DNA of 64,000 nucleotides. It comes from Coptis chinensis (Eukaryota; Streptophyta; Magnoliopsida; Ranunculales; Ranunculaceae). Within the stretch, counting starts at the first letter, position 1. Each line of letters starts with the position of its first letter. Position numbers and translations under genes: made by a program. Below the pieces are notes generated by a model. It did no database searches and was not told where the DNA came from. It saw only the letters and a list, made by a program, of their open reading frames with translations. Shown here in pieces: positions 33,596-48,460 of this stretch. Location: the NCBI GenBank assembly GCA_015680905.1, contig CM027380.1, positions 18,432,001 to 18,496,000 on the forward strand. Reading direction: 5' to 3'.

Positions 33596-34885
33596 CCAAA
33601 AGAAATTCTTGAAATTCAGTTCCAAAAGAAGTTCATAGTCCAAAAACAGTTCATAGTTGTTAAGGTATGAACAATGATTGTTCATAGTCTAATAGGGATG
33701 TGAACAATGGTTGTTCATAGTCCAATAGGTGTTCTCATTGATCATTCCTCATGTTGTTGATATATGAACAATCATTGTTCATAGTCCACTAGGGGTATGA
33801 ACAATATATGATTGTTTAGTTTCATAGTCCAATAGGTATGAACAATGATTCTTCATAGTCCAATAGAGGTATGAACAATGATTCTTCATAGTCCAATAAG
33901 TATGAACAATGATTGTTCATTTGTTACTGTTGAACACGTATTGTTCATACCTACTTTAAGTATGAACACGTATTGTTCATATCTGTTTTGGGTATAAACA
34001 TTTATTATTCATATCTGTTTTGGATATGAACAATCAATCTTTATATCTGTTTTGGGTTCGTATTTTTTTTGGGTATGAACACGCATTGTTCATATATATG
34101 TTTTGGGTATGAACATTTATTGTTCATATTTGTTTTGAGTAAATATCTTTTTTGACTAATGATTATTTCTTATGTTTTTTGAAGAGCAATCGCTTGGTCA
34201 GATGAAATTTTACAAATACAAGGTGTTCTAGTTGAAGATCTTCTATTTGATAGAGAAATTGATCATCAGGTAAATTTAGTTCATATCACAATTGGACTAT
34301 GAACAATGATTGATCATAACTACCTAGCTATGATCAATCATTGTTTATAGTCATGAGCTATGGAATGAGTGTTCATAGTCATGAACAATGATTGTTCATA
34401 GCTCATGTTGATGTATAAACAGTGATTGTTCATACTCCAATAAGTGGTCTTATTGATCATACATTATGTCGAGGTATGAACATTGATTGTTCATACCCCA
34501 AATAGGTATGAACAATTATTGTTAGCTTATGTTGATGTATGAACAATAATTGTTCATACTCTAATAAATGTTCTTATTGATCATACATTATGTTGAGGTA
34601 TGAACAATCAGTGTTCATACCCAAATAGGTATGAACAATCAATGTTCATATATATGAACAATAATTATTCATAGCCCATGTTGAGGTATAAACAATGATT
34701 GGTCATACTTCAACATGTGTTTTTACTGTTCATACATTATGTTGACTTGTTGTGGATACCCCAAATAGATATGAATAATCAACAATGACTGTTTATATGA
34801 ACAATGAATGTTTATAACTCATGTTAATGTATGAATAGTAATTGTTCATATCTCAAATAGGTATGAACAATCATTGTTCATACTA
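33596..34885. repeat. Palindromic minisatellite (ATGAACAATGATTGTTCAT)
   Basis: Dozens of degenerate units of about 25-40 bp, each centred on the self-complementary word ATGAACAATGATTGTTCAT and joined by spacers such as AGTCCAATAGGT. A non-repeat island lies near 34145-34275. The single strands could fold into serial hairpins or cruciforms. Confidence 0.9.
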
Positions 34886-34912
34886 TATACAGCGGGTCGT
34901 TTCGGTTGGGCC

Positions 34913-35012
34913 GGGCCGTTTATTATTTCGTACCAGGGGTATACTTGACATTTCATCCACCCGAGCCGTTTTTAATTTCGCGTCAAGGGCATACTTGAAC
35001 TTTCATCTACCC
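34913..35012. repeat. 50-bp direct repeat, two units
   Basis: Two adjacent units (from 34913 and 34963) share GCCGTTT..TATTTCG, then CAAGGG-like and ATACTTGA..TTTCATC blocks. They directly follow the palindromic array. Confidence 0.75.
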
Positions 35013-36150
35013 AGTACTTGTGAGTGATTAAAAAAAAGGTGTTCTCTCGAGTTACTTTTTCTCCCGATTTGTCCTCTAGAGTTCCTCCTTATCTTATTTA
35101 ACTCGTCCTAAAGCCCCTGGCTAAGCATGGATTGTTCTACATTTTTGTTCAGGAAAAGAAATACATTTAGTTCTTGTGAGATATTTCTTGTGAGATACTA
35201 CTTGGATTTATTCAGTACTAGGGTTTGCCTGTGCCGTACGACACTGAACAACTCGTCGCGCCTTTGGCGCCAGAAAACCCAATCAAGGCCAGCCCAATTT
35301 CCCATTATATATAAGCCCACCATATCAAATTTGGAGGCCCAACAGTATATGGGCTAGCCCAGTGTTTAAGCCCAACCGTAATTGTTGACTTTCTGGAAAG
35401 ATCCGATGGATACTGAGTGATTTAACAAAATTGCACAAGCCCCTAAGTCACTTGGATTCGCCATGTCATATTTTTTTGAAAAAGATTTTGAGACGTCATA
35501 TAGGACCCTTTGGGCCCCACACCATTATGTTTTGTTAGATAGATGTTTGTATAATTTGGCGTTACATTGTTATCATGTTATACTTGTAACTTATTTGCTG
35601 TAAAACCATTCTCTGACAATTACAAACCATGCCCCTGAGATTCTACTATTTGTATATGATTTCTTATTATATGACCCTGAAATATGGAAAGGGGAGCAAA
35701 AGTTCAAGAGCTTTCATAAAGAACACGTAAAAAGTTGAATTTAACACATACATCCTTTTAGAATCTTCTTTTCATGACCTTTTCTGTCTATACAATTTGA
35801 GATGGTTAATGATCTGTGCCTTAAGGAATCTCAAGTCTTAAATGCGACTGGTTTTGCAGTGTAGCGTGTGCTATTCTGCAACTCTATGCTTGTTACTTGT
35901 TTTTCCTGAATTTATTATATTGTGCAGACTTTGTTTTCGTTTATATAGAAATTATGATAATTTGGAAGTCAAGGCATCTGTGGCTCTTACCAATATCTAC
36001 ACCCCAAACATATACCAATTCAAAGTCGTGCTATTCAATGTCGACAAGTGCTCTCCCCAGTTTTAAGTTATGTCTGAAATATTAGTGAAACTTGAGCTTT
36101 GTTGTAATATTAATTTTTCAATATTTCTTCAATTTTCTTCAATTGGTGTG
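35013..36150. other. No gene seen
   Basis: Mixed transposon-like DNA. Short open frames are not supported by any motif or exon pattern. Confidence 0.45.
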
Positions 36151-36151
36151 T

Positions 36152-36385
36152 AATTAGATGTGTTGAATAAGGTGTTGCAAACGCAAACTCCATGAATTTT
36201 TGATGCGTGGACTAAGGTATTGCAAACGCAAAGTCCACAACTTTGGATGTGTGGAGTAAGGTGTTGCAAACACAAACTCCATGACTTTTTGATGCATGGA
36301 GTAAGATGTTGCAAACGCAAACTCTACGACTTTTTGATGCCTAGTGTAATTAAAGTGTTGCAAACGCAAACTCCACAACTTTGAA
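36152..36385. repeat. About 60-bp tandem repeat, four units
   Basis: Units built on GTTGCAAACGCAAACTCCA followed by a TTTTTGATGC..TGGA spacer repeat about four times. They lie next to the gypsy integrase relic and interrupt that open stretch. Confidence 0.8.
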
Positions 36386-36900
36386 TTGGCAGAATGAGCT
36401 AGCAATTCATCATTATGACTATTGTTTAAGGCGGCAGTGCGAGTTGCCCCAAAAAAAAAAACTTCAGTAGGTAACACTGTTTCTACTCCATAAGCCAGGT
36501 TAAATGGTGACATATTGTCAAACGCTTTGGAGTTGTTCTATATGCCCAAAAAACGACTGGTAACTATGTTGTCCACCTGCCTTTAGCTTGCTGGAGATGA
36601 CGTTTGAGGATTGCTAAGATGGATTTATTTGTCGCTTCGGCTTGCCCATTTGCTTTGGGGTGATAGAGTGCGGAAAAATTGTGTTGAATATGAAGACTGG
36701 CATAAAGCCTATGTATTTCTTTTGCATCAAACTGCTTTCCGTTATCTGATATTAACTCATCGGGGATACCAAATCGGTAAACTATATCCTTCCATATGAA
36801 GCGTTTGACGTTCGAAGCTTGTATGTGCACCAAGGGTTATACTTCTGCCCATTTGGTAAAGTAATCTTTTTCAATCATCCAATTACATGTATTGCATCTT
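36386..36900 (-). mobile_element. Ty3/gypsy integrase fossil fragment
   Basis: Minus-strand blocks GIPDELISDNGKQF, HPKANGQAEATNKSI and MSPFNLAYGVETVLPTE are the core and C-terminal parts of a plant Ty3/gypsy integrase, of the kind found in the Athila/Tat group. No LTRs were found for it, so only a scrap survives. It is broken. Confidence 0.8.
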
Positions 36901-37058
36901 TTCAATTGATGTGTTTGTTTGTGATAAAATCTTGCAAAACTGAAACTGTAGAAATTAGTGAGTGCTTCTTCCGACTTCTTTGATTGTAGGTGTATGATTG
37001 ATGTTTACATTATTAATGTTCTTCAATTGATCAAAAGTTTAGAATTGGTTTTGTGAAT

Positions 37059-37705
37059 TGTTAGAATAGTTGTATGTAAACAGCAACTAGAGTATAACAG
37101 AAGGAACATTAGGCAAGGACAGCAGTAACAGGGAACCACCAAGGCGCGTATTAGATTGTCCTTAAAGAAAGATTTCACCCCTTCCAGTGGTGCAGAAAGG
37201 CAGCAGTGCCGTCTTCTTCACAGGATTCAATGGTGTACAACAATTTGACTTTGCACTAGAACAAACTACTCTCTAGAACAGCAATATAACTCCCTCTGGA
37301 GGCTACAGGAAGAAGAGAAGAAAAATAAGGCAGGTGCGAGTTTCTGTTTCTCTGAGATGGGTTTCTATTGAAGTGCATCCCTCTATGGACTCACAATCCT
37401 ATTTATAGAGGTTAGGTCGGTCTCCTAAACAAATAAGAAAGAGAGACCAACTCTTAATATAACACCGAAACTTACTGCTCAAGAAAAAAGCAAAACAAGT
37501 TTAGGCAATTGGTCAAACCACTACCCACAACAGTAAGCCCAAGCCCAAGCCCAAGCCCGAACCCGACCCGATGTGGTGGATAACCAATGTGGGACTATCT
37601 ACTATGCACTAAAGTGGAGAGAACACCCTTTGTTCATCTCCTCCACTTTGCACACACACACACACACACACACTAGTATTTAGAAATACACAAGAGATTC
37701 CAACA
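37059..37705 (-). repeat. LTR of the minus-strand element (left copy)
   Basis: 647 bp; contains a (CA)n run near 37652-37672 and the TATA motif on the minus strand. It matches 42113-42664 plus 44240-44314. Confidence 0.85.
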
Positions 37706-40700
37706 ATCCCCCACTATTTCAAAATACTAATAGTCCCCCACTATTTTGGAATATGATATTACAAAAGAAATGGGTTAACTAAATGGCAGAGAGAATCGAA
37801 AAAACAATGCATAAGATACTGGTGCTTTACGGGCTTGAACCAGTCATAGGGTAACATGTCTTATAATACGTGAAAGTGGTGGATTAAAAAATCTTTGAAC
37901 CAATATTCCCTTGTAGTAAAATAGATTACATGCACCCACACTGCTCTTTCATTATATGCCTGTTTTGCGGTGTTGCACTTTTTGGCCTTTGCGCTGCCTG
38001 TGTTCCATGAATGCTCTAGAGCCCGTATACTCATAAGAATCGACCCAGTTCTACATTCACATAGGTGGATATCCATCAAATGTACATTACAGTTAAAATA
38101 CACTATCTCATTATAAAATGGACTATGGATTCCAATAAGAGTAACATAACTCATCCTTACTCATTGCAATTCTAGTTATACAAAGTATACTATAGTACCA
38201 TCTCGCCATAGGGTGGGACGTCTCATAAATATATAAGATGATAGTACTGCAGGACGACGAAGTGACTTGTTTTTCCCTTTGAACCTACTTCATGGGATCT
38301 CCAATCACATAGGTAGGGTTGTCGTCAGTGTCGCCCTCTATATGGGCATAAGTCCCATCCCCCTCGACGTATAACCACTTGCCTCCAAAAAGTGGTGGGT
38401 CAAATATGTGGCCAAATGAAGTCCAACCTAACATAATCTCTAGGAGCTACTTGATTAAGTTATATCTCAAACTTACATGTATTCATTTCCCATTGCACAT
38501 ATTTCTTTATGTCTTAGCTATTGCAATGAGACAGTTGCAAAGCATATACACATCAGGAGACTGTTTAGAACCAATAGGAAGATTTACCAAGAGGTTGCTA
38601 ACCCACTCAGCATCATCACATGCTTTTTCTAAGGCGATTAGCTTAGACGATATCCAAGACACTCAATTTCCACCAAGGGTAAACACATAAACATGATTGG
38701 ATCCAATTTATAACACATTACCCTTCCAACAATGATGGAAATCTACTGTATATAAGTCCATAATCAATGGCTCCACTATAGTACTTGGATAATCTGACAA
38801 TATACATCCAATGTTCCTTATAAGAACAATGGGTTATCAACTCAGTATGCCATTAATATAGGCAATGTCATGTCTCACATATACAATCCATCAAGTACAA
38901 TAGGCTACCAATGATATTGACATATTTAGTATGAGAAAACACAAGTAGATTTTTTTTTCTTCATAAGATAGATATTTGCCACAATTGGTGTTAACACATG
39001 CTTACTATCATAATACCCATACTTTTCAATGAAAAATATTTCTACTAAGTGCTATAACAACATAATGAGACCAACATGAGCTTTAATTCCTATATTCACC
39101 AGTCATTCAATTCTATAGTGCCCGAAATTCCCCTATACCATCCGGTCGGTCTGGTTTAAGGTACGCTATGGGCTTCAACCATATTCAAACGTCAACATCT
39201 TGACAACTGAATATAGCAATTACAGAAATGAGTTTAACAACATAATGAACTATCATCTCCAATGATGGTCTATTATGTATTTCAAATAGGAATTTCTTTG
39301 TCTCATACACATTCTCAATGCTAGCACTCATGATATGAAATCATCTAAACAAATAGAGATTAACACATATGTCTTGCTTTACTCTAAAGAAAGGACACAT
39401 CTTTATCAACAACGATATTTTGACATCCATACGACACCAATATGTTGTTGAATTGCTTATGCCATTTATAGGCACTTGAATCAATTCATACAAAGATTTA
39501 ACTAAATTGTATATCTTAAGCTCATTACCTTGTACTACTTGGTATTGTAGTTCCGCACAACTACTCAACTAGAGTCTTTAGAATTCTGAAGAAGAAATTC
39601 TAGTTACATGAGCAAGGTTCTAAAGTAATATAAATCTTGTCTCTGAGTGAAACCCCTTGGCTATTATTATTAGCCTTGTATTTTGCAATACAACTATCAC
39701 ATTTTAGTTTTCTCTTGAAGATCCAAATTCAACCTATAGATCCCCCCAATAAATCAAGAGTCCAGTTTAGAAGAGTTGTATCCTTCAAAAAGGACACTTC
39801 TCATTGACAGACAACTTCCTTATAGGTTAATGAATATTCCTCAAGAAACATATACACATCATCACCGTGAATGGTGGATACACTCACTGATAGTCTTCCA
39901 AATTTCTTGTTCAGAAATTATGGGATCCTCTTATGTAGTTCATTATGAACATCCAACCACTATATGGCAATTTCATAGAAAGCACATCCTCAAATAAAAT
40001 TAGCATATAAGAAATTCAATAATAGTGCGGTATCTACAAGATTGTTATCACGCATGATAAATAAAAACAAACACCACTATTATGAGTTTCACCAATGAAT
40101 ATCTACTAGATAGTTTTAGGTCTAAAAAAAAAAATTCTTTTAGATTCATTCACAATAATCTTGGCAAGACACCCCCTACAATTTGAAGCATTTTTGGATA
40201 GGCCCAAGACCTTTCCATACTTTATAGGTCGGTGTCTTTCCAGTTATCTTGTGAGGTAAACTATGGTAAAACAATGTCATGCATATGGGTCACCACCCCC
40301 ACAGTTCAATGGTTACTCAACCTAATCAAACTTACATGCAAAACACATTATACTGCTACAAACACTAAAAGAAACACCAACAATAATATGCACTCTTATG
40401 ACAAGAATATACTTTACTCAAGTCTATGATTATGGATCATATTAAACATAGTTTTATTATGTTCATGCTATCTATATGAAAGAAAATCCACAAGTGATTC
40501 AAATGAATTTTAAAGAATAGAAAAATTAGATGAAAAGGGTTTTACCCAAAATAATATCATTATCATTCTTCTTTTCATCATTTAACATTCCAACTTACAT
40601 AGTGAGACAATCCACGTACTTGTATATCACCTCGGCTATTTATTCATAGTCATAAGAGGATAATGCCTAATAAGATAATCTACAAGCGTTACATCTCCTT

Positions 40701-42664
40701 GTCTAAAATAGTCACTGGAGGATATTGTCTAAGAAGACAATCCATAACCTTACATCTCCTTAACTAAATTAGGTTTAGGAGGATATTGATTGTTTCCTAT
40801 ATTGTTTCCTTTCATAGGCAACGATGCTCATTACTTAATAATATATGACAAGGTTAAGCTTCATGCCAATGTTAAATAATGCATCCATGCCAAACATGGT
40901 TCATATCATATCATAGGTTCAGGAAAAGTAAACTTTAATTGTACCCCTCACAACAAAAAGTATATGATATTTAAGCAAATCTAGCCACTGAATATGCAAA
41001 ACAACTGAGGACTCCACCTCCTCTTTTTACATGAGCTCAAGTAAGATAGAATACCCTATCAACAAGACCTCAAGTACTACCACAACATCTAATGACTCAA
41101 CCCATTAATGTCTTCAACTAGAAAAATTTACCAATAAACTATCATCAAGTTCAAAGTAAATCCACGATGATTAATATCCAAAACTAGCATGCTACACAAC
41201 TTTAACATATGCTATATTGGATATAAGCTACAAGTTACTTCATCTAACATGTATTTTCACAACAGTACAATTATAACCATCGTCTAACAACACGTACACT
41301 CAATAGAGGTAAACAATTATGCATTGAATACATTATAATTATTATCCAAGATTTGAGTGTGGTTGATATTAACTATCTTAAGGTCTTTCTTAGACCATCT
41401 ACATACATTTACATATATACAAAGAAAATTAATATCAAACTACTTCTAGTCCAACCAATTAATATCTTAGTGATAAACACGTATAATTTGTTGACTAGGT
41501 TATTAAAGAAGTTTAAGCTTAGGGATTTCCATCATAAGAAAAACTAGCATGCAACTCAAGGCAAGAATATCACCATATAATCAAACCAAAGGAATTGCAA
41601 AGAGTGAAAGAATACGATACCTAACCGATTGAAAAACCGGATTACCATATTTTCCTCCTAGAAAAATAGTTCAAAAGAACTGTAATTCTAAACCAGCTTA
41701 AGACAAATTGGGTATCAAGCCTTATACCACTGGAAATCTCTTTGAATCAGCTATCCAACACAAAAAGCGGATTGCAAGACCGAGCTCTGAGCTGAAAGTT
41801 ACAGCAGTTTTTGTAACGAGCGATGCAGCTATCAAAAAGACAAACTTTGATGTTTTTCTTGATAGAAATCTCATATTTAACTCCCACAAACGTAGGAAAA
41901 AGGTCTACAACCATATAGGGTTTGATAAACTACAAAAGATCAATAAATATTCAATCTTTAATTGGTTTCCCTAACAAAAATGAACTTATCAGAAAATTTC
42001 TAAAGTCATAACCCAATAACACAAACAATAACTCAAAGTAAAAGACTTATCTTTTGATTTGCCGTATTAAAGCACTCTCCTTTGTTCTACTACGAAAATC
42101 TTCCCTTCAGATTGTTAGAATAGTTGTATGTAAACAACAACTAGAGTAGAACAGAAGGAACAGTAGACAAGGATAGCAGTAACAGGGAACCACCAAGGCG
42201 CGTATTAGATTGTCCTTAAGGAAAGATTTCGCCCCTTCCAGTGGTGCAGAAAGGCAGCAGTGGCGTCTTCCTCACAAAATTCAATGGTGTACAGCAGTTT
42301 GACTTTGCACTAGAACAAATTACTCTCTAGAACAGCAATATAACTCTCTCTGGAGGCTACAGGAAGAAGAGAAGAAGAATAGGGCAGGTGCGAGTTTCTG
42401 TTTCTCTGAGATGGGTTTCTATTGAAGCGCATCCCTCTATGGACTCACATTCCTATTTATAGAGGTTAGGTCGGTCTCCTAAACAGATAAGGAAGAGAGA
42501 CCAACTCCTAATAGAACATTGAAACTTGCCGCTCAAGAAAAAAGCAAAACAAGTTTAGGCAATTGGTCAAACCACTATCCAAAACAGTAAGCCCAAGCCC
42601 AAACCCGACCCGATGTGGTGGATAACCAATGTTAGACTATCTACTATGCACTAAAGTGGAGAAT

Positions 42665-44239
42665 GTAGGAACCGTTATGGTCGCAGTTAATGATTTACGA
42701 ACTACGAACACCCACGTGCAACGGAATAAGGGGTGTCCACGATTTTGGTTAGAAATGTACCTTTAGATCTACTAAGATAACTCTGAGAATCCAAGCTTTA
42801 CGATTCTGCAACCTTTTGATCTTCTGTTGTATTCCTATCTTTAGATTAGATGTTGTGTGGGTAACGATCTACCAACCCTTTCTTTCTCTCTTTCCTTGCC
42901 TCTCTTTTCCAATTAATGAATAGTGAATTCGGCCTGGAGAGAAGGGTTTCTATAGGCTACAACAGGGACCATGAGGAGAAATTAGGGTTGGGCCTCCTGA
43001 TGGGCTTGGGCTTCCCATGTTCGCCCAAAACACACAGCCCATGTCCGTCAACAAATGGCTTATTCCACTAAAGGCCATTGTTGCACTACCACCCTAATCC
43101 CAAATTACGTGTTACGTTTATGGGCTCCATATTATATGCTTGTTGATATCCCCATGTTTAAGATATCGAATGCCCGTTGATTAAGTCAAGTTACTGACAA
43201 CTACATTAATCAACTTCTTATATCCTTGAGTAGTACCACTCAACCTCATTGTCATGTCGGATTAAATCCACCTGCAGGGTTTACATGACAATCCTTATGA
43301 GCTCCTTAAGGGGACATCATCAGCCCGACTGCCTACGGGTCATGGATTCCTTCTATAATTAACAGCACACCTTACATACAATGTCATTTCCCAATCTATT
43401 GAGTTTGTTGATTCACAAATGAATCTCACTCATTGATGATTTAAAGCAATGTACAATGCACGTAAGTGCCAGTTATTATATTCGGATTAAAAGGACAAAC
43501 ATCCATAATAACAGAGGTGTTTGTTATTTTATATAGTCAGTATAAAGAGAAACAATTAGTCCTGTTCAATATACACAAAGTGTACTAGTGTAATCCTATA
43601 GTCAAGATAGACTAATACCAGATTTTATTACAACCGTACCAATAGTTTGTCCAAATCCATCTAGGTTGTGAACATTTGCTTATACTTTATAAGGTATTGA
43701 TGATAGGCAAAAAGGCAGTTTTCACCCTCGAACTTGTCAAGTTTTACCACTTACCCCCCTGAACTTCACTTCAAGCAATTTTAACCCTGGACTTGTAAAA
43801 CGTATCCAGCTCCATTTTTCCAGTTCATTTCCGGCACCTGAAAAGTGACGTGGAATTATATTTTCTGACGTGGCAAAATTAGAATTTGACACGTGGCAAA
43901 ATTAGAAATTCCACGTCATAAAATATAATTCCACGTCACTCCACGCCACTCTTGGTCCGGAAATGTACCGAAATATGAAGGTGGATATCACGTTTTACAA
44001 GTCTGAGGTTAAAATTGCCTAAACTGAATTTTAGGGGGGTAAGTGGTAAAACTTGACAAGTTCGAGGGTGAAATATGCTAATTTGCCTTGATGATATGAT
44101 CTTCTGTGTGTCACCACACACCATATCATCTACAACATAAAGTATTAGACACATGCATATAACTAATAACATATATAATATGCATAACGTTTGCCCATAT
44201 GATTCTCATTCAAAATATAAAGAATTAGAGTTAATACAA
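42665..44239. mobile_element. LTR-like insertion inside the right LTR
   Basis: The inserted piece begins TGTAGGAACCGTTATGG and ends GAGTTAATACA, suggesting a solo LTR, with no coding sequence. No clean duplication is visible at its borders, so its class is provisional. It carries a Mutator-type MITE. Confidence 0.5.
43706..44087. mobile_element. Mutator-type MITE nested three levels deep
   Basis: Long inverted ends share CCCTCGAACTTGTCAAGTTT and TACCACTTACCCCCCT on opposite strands, starting GGCAAA. An exact 9-bp target duplication TTGATGATA (43697-43705, 44088-44096) supports a Mutator-like mechanism. It is 382 bp and non-coding. Confidence 0.85.
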
Positions 44240-44314
44240 ATTTTGTTCATCTCCTCTACTTTGCACACACACACACACACACTAGTATTTAGAAATACAT
44301 AAGAGATTCCAATA

Positions 44315-44891
44315 ATCATATCACTTAAGTTAATTGATAGTTACCAAATATCCTTGAGGGTAATTATGGCCTATTAATGCAAAGACAGAATCTGACTAGC
44401 TTTTAAAGTCACCTATTACATTATATATGACAATGAGTGTATGTCATAGATTAAATCTGCGGAATGGTTTTTTGATTTTTCCCTTCTGATTTTTAACTTT
44501 TTTTTTGTCTAAATACTTATTTCCCTGATCTATTTATAAACATATATTTTAGTATATTTCAGCTAACAAAGACAGAGAGACTACCGTGTGTAAGAAACCA
44601 TACATGATACTTTTAGGCTATGTGCACACATAATACAAAAATAGTAGCATGAATTTCATGTCTAGTTAATGATTTTGTATTGATAATACCACGCCCTGAA
44701 TACAAGTTTTAGTATGACCAAACAAACTTATCCCTCATTTGGGTTCATGAAGACTGAGTTTGTTCAGCCTCGAGGTACATTAGCATCACTATAGTTTAGG
44801 AGAATAACGGTATGGCCTCGAGGCTATATCATTGACACCCTTATGTATGTATGGCATTGGGAGGTCTACTTATGGCATTGGGAGGAGAGTG
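44315..44891. other. No gene seen
   Basis: AT-rich intergenic DNA with no motif or repeat that I can support. Confidence 0.5.
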
Positions 44892-45116
44892 TTTTTTTTG
44901 GTGAAGGACGAGGGCGATGGAGGTTGAGAATGAAAAGAGTGATTTCTTTCCTTTTTGTTTCTGGAAGGGCGGTGGGAGAGAAATCAACAAACACGTAGAG
45001 ATTTATGACTTGGTGTAGCTAGTTAAACAACTGATCTACCGGTTTTACCATTATTCAATTTTGATAAGAGATTTGAAATCCACGGTCCAGAACATTGCAC
45101 ATTGAGTGCATTTACA
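44892..45116 (-). repeat. Dispersed A-tailed repeat, copy 2 (SINE-like)
   Basis: Inverted relative to 4731-4960 and roughly 85-90 per cent alike by eye. On the minus strand it runs from TGTAAATGCACTCAATGTGC to TTCACC and an A run at 44899-44892. Confidence 0.6.
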
Positions 45117-45599
45117 CTTCTACACATTAAAGAAAAAGTATGTTATACTTGTAGAGTTGAGTTGAAGTTGGTTAAGAACTTGAGACTATAAGGTTAACAA
45201 AAAGGTAGTTTAATCGGGCACTCATGAAATTGTATTGGGCAACCCCAAAAAAATAAATATTACAAGTTTGCCATTTTCTATAAAAAAAAAAATGTTTTGT
45301 ATTGTTCCCAATCTCAACAACCAATCCAACCGGTCTCACCATGTTAAAACCACCGGGTTGTTTGAGTGTACACTTAAACGGTCTCACCATGTCGTTTCAA
45401 TGTACACTCAAGCGGTTTTCGCGATGTTATTTGAGACAAAGCTCTCGGGGTTTTTAACTAGATGATATGGCGGGGTTGTTTGGGAAGTCTCTAGGACGAC
45501 ATGACTAGGTCGTTTGGGGATCATCTTGGGCGACATATCTATGTCGTTTGGACTAAAAAAATTGAAAAGTTTATTTTGTTTTTTGGTCACTAAAAAAAT
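45117..45599. other. No gene seen
   Basis: The stretch near 45325-45420 repeats the words CGGTCTCACCATGT and TGTACACT twice. Nothing else is recognisable. Confidence 0.45.
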
Positions 45600-45799
45600 A
45601 ATTTTTTTGGCTCTTGATTAAACGAAAGTGCAACACTAAGGGAACTTGGTGACTTGAATGAAGTGCACATTCACATAGACCCAGGAGACACGATAGTGTC
45701 ATTTGGAAATAACTGAATGTGGCTTCACTGAGTTGTTCGAAGTAATTGAATATGGTTGGAAATATACAATGTTTTGTAACCCTTAACCAAATACAAACA

Positions 45800-46023
45800 A
45801 CAGTGAAACTAAGAACCAAGCTAAAAAACCCACTTCCAAAATCAATCCCAACAATGGCCATTATTGATAATCTTTTACTCTTTGAAGGTGGAAATGGGTA
45901 TCCAAAAAGATCCTTGTTCTCTTGAAATGAAATAGCATTGAACATAGGCAAATTATCATTTCTATTCCCAAGTGAAATTGGTACTGGACCTAATAATCGA
46001 TTATTCGAAACATCGAAAACCAA
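45800..46023 (-). pseudogene. LRR receptor-like protein fragment
   Basis: The minus strand reads [18 protein letters not shown] (end of an LRR block), then [16 protein letters not shown] (the usual Cys-poor cap, as F-x-x-N-x-x-L-x-G-x-P), then a hydrophobic run [20 protein letters not shown] resembling a single membrane helix. This is the juncture between ectodomain and membrane anchor in plant LRR receptor kinases/proteins. Upstream repeats and a kinase domain are not found nearby. A short isolated remnant. Confidence 0.55.
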
Positions 46024-46334
46024 ATAATCGATTAGTTAATGAAGCAATTAGTTAATGAATGTAACCCTTAGTGTTTGATTGAAGGAAGAAGACTCACAAG
46101 TATTATTTTTGGACGAGTATTGTATTGGTTGGGATGGGAGGGAGATGAGAAAAAATGGTAATTTAGTTCAAAACTGCTGGAGAAGTTATAACCGTTTTCC
46201 GGTTTCTCATTTTAGGTGGGAGTGTAACTGGACTCTTTCTATTCGACTCTATGTTGGGCTTGGGTAGGAGGCTGCCCAATCTAATTTTATGAGACCCAGC
46301 CCTAACAAAAAATTGGATGCATTTTATGAGACCC

Positions 46335-46432
46335 AGCCCATTAAAATGTGTAAGGCCCACTATAGAGAGAGAGAGAGAAAACCTAACTTGACAAACTCAA
46401 ATTCGCCTCCATTCTCTCTGAACAAACCCTAA
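46335..46432 (+). promoter_or_regulatory. RPL30 promoter: site II motifs and telo-box
   Basis: AGCCCAT (46335-46341) and AGGCCCA (46353-46359) are site II (TGGGCY) elements on the minus strand. AAACCCTAA (46424-46432) is a telo-box about 28 bases before the ATG. A GA run (46363-46379) lies between. This combination is characteristic of plant ribosomal protein and other growth-related genes, where TCP factors and telo-box binders act. Confidence 0.75.
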
Positions 46433-46459
46433 TAATTTCCTTCACTCTCAGAAACAAAC

Positions 46460-48037
<1,578 letters not shown>

Positions 48038-48460
48038 GCAGATTCACGGTTGTCATGTTGGTGGCCCTGTCATCCTGCCAACTTCTGTTATGATAAATAC
48101 TTTTAGAGACATTCGAGTTCTGTTGTTTAAGCAACCTTTGTTGTGCTGCTTTCATTATCAGAACTAGTTTTATTTATTCAATATCGGTAGCGAATTTTGT
48201 TGGGATTTTCTGGTATTCGGATAAAGATTCTATGAATGATGGTTTATGTGTTCCATACTTCCATTAGTTCCATACTTGCATTCCCAGAAAAAATGTATGG
48301 GAGGCATTGCAGTTAACTTAACTACTTCATGCTTTCTCGAATCTAATTAATATCAAATTGAAATAGTAATGCAAGATGTCAGACTTTTCAAAACCGGTGC
48401 TGTGGTTAATTTCTTTACCGCTCTTCCATTTCTAATGAGTGCGGTACTGTGGTAACTGTA

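Larger units (their letters stand above)
37059..44314 (-). mobile_element. Decayed LTR retrotransposon (probably Ty1/copia) with a nested insertion in one LTR
   Basis: Two LTRs, 37059-37705 and 42113-44314 (the latter split), begin TGTTAGAATAGTTGTATG and end GAGATTCCAACA as read on the + strand. A CCCCCAC tract next to the left LTR is a polypurine tract on the minus strand, so the element runs right to left; a minus-strand TATA (CTATAAATAGG) sits in each LTR. The ~4.4-kb interior is strongly decayed. One stretch near 39341-39568 (-) still resembles copia reverse transcriptase (NLVKSLYELIQVP). There are many breaks. The LTRs differ by several per cent by eye, so it is older than the copia at 14789. 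A clear target duplication was not seen (TGAAT against ATCAT). Confidence 0.8.
42113..44314 (-). repeat. LTR of the minus-strand element (right copy, split)
   Basis: Bases 42113-42664 and about 44240-44314 together match the left LTR. The middle is a later insertion of about 1.6 kb. Confidence 0.82.

Noticed and set aside
41708-41974. Open frame on the + strand
   Set aside because: It lies antisense inside the decayed minus-strand LTR element with no conserved motif.
45325-45420. CGGTCTCACCATGT repeat as a satellite
   Set aside because: Only two units occur, too few to call an array.
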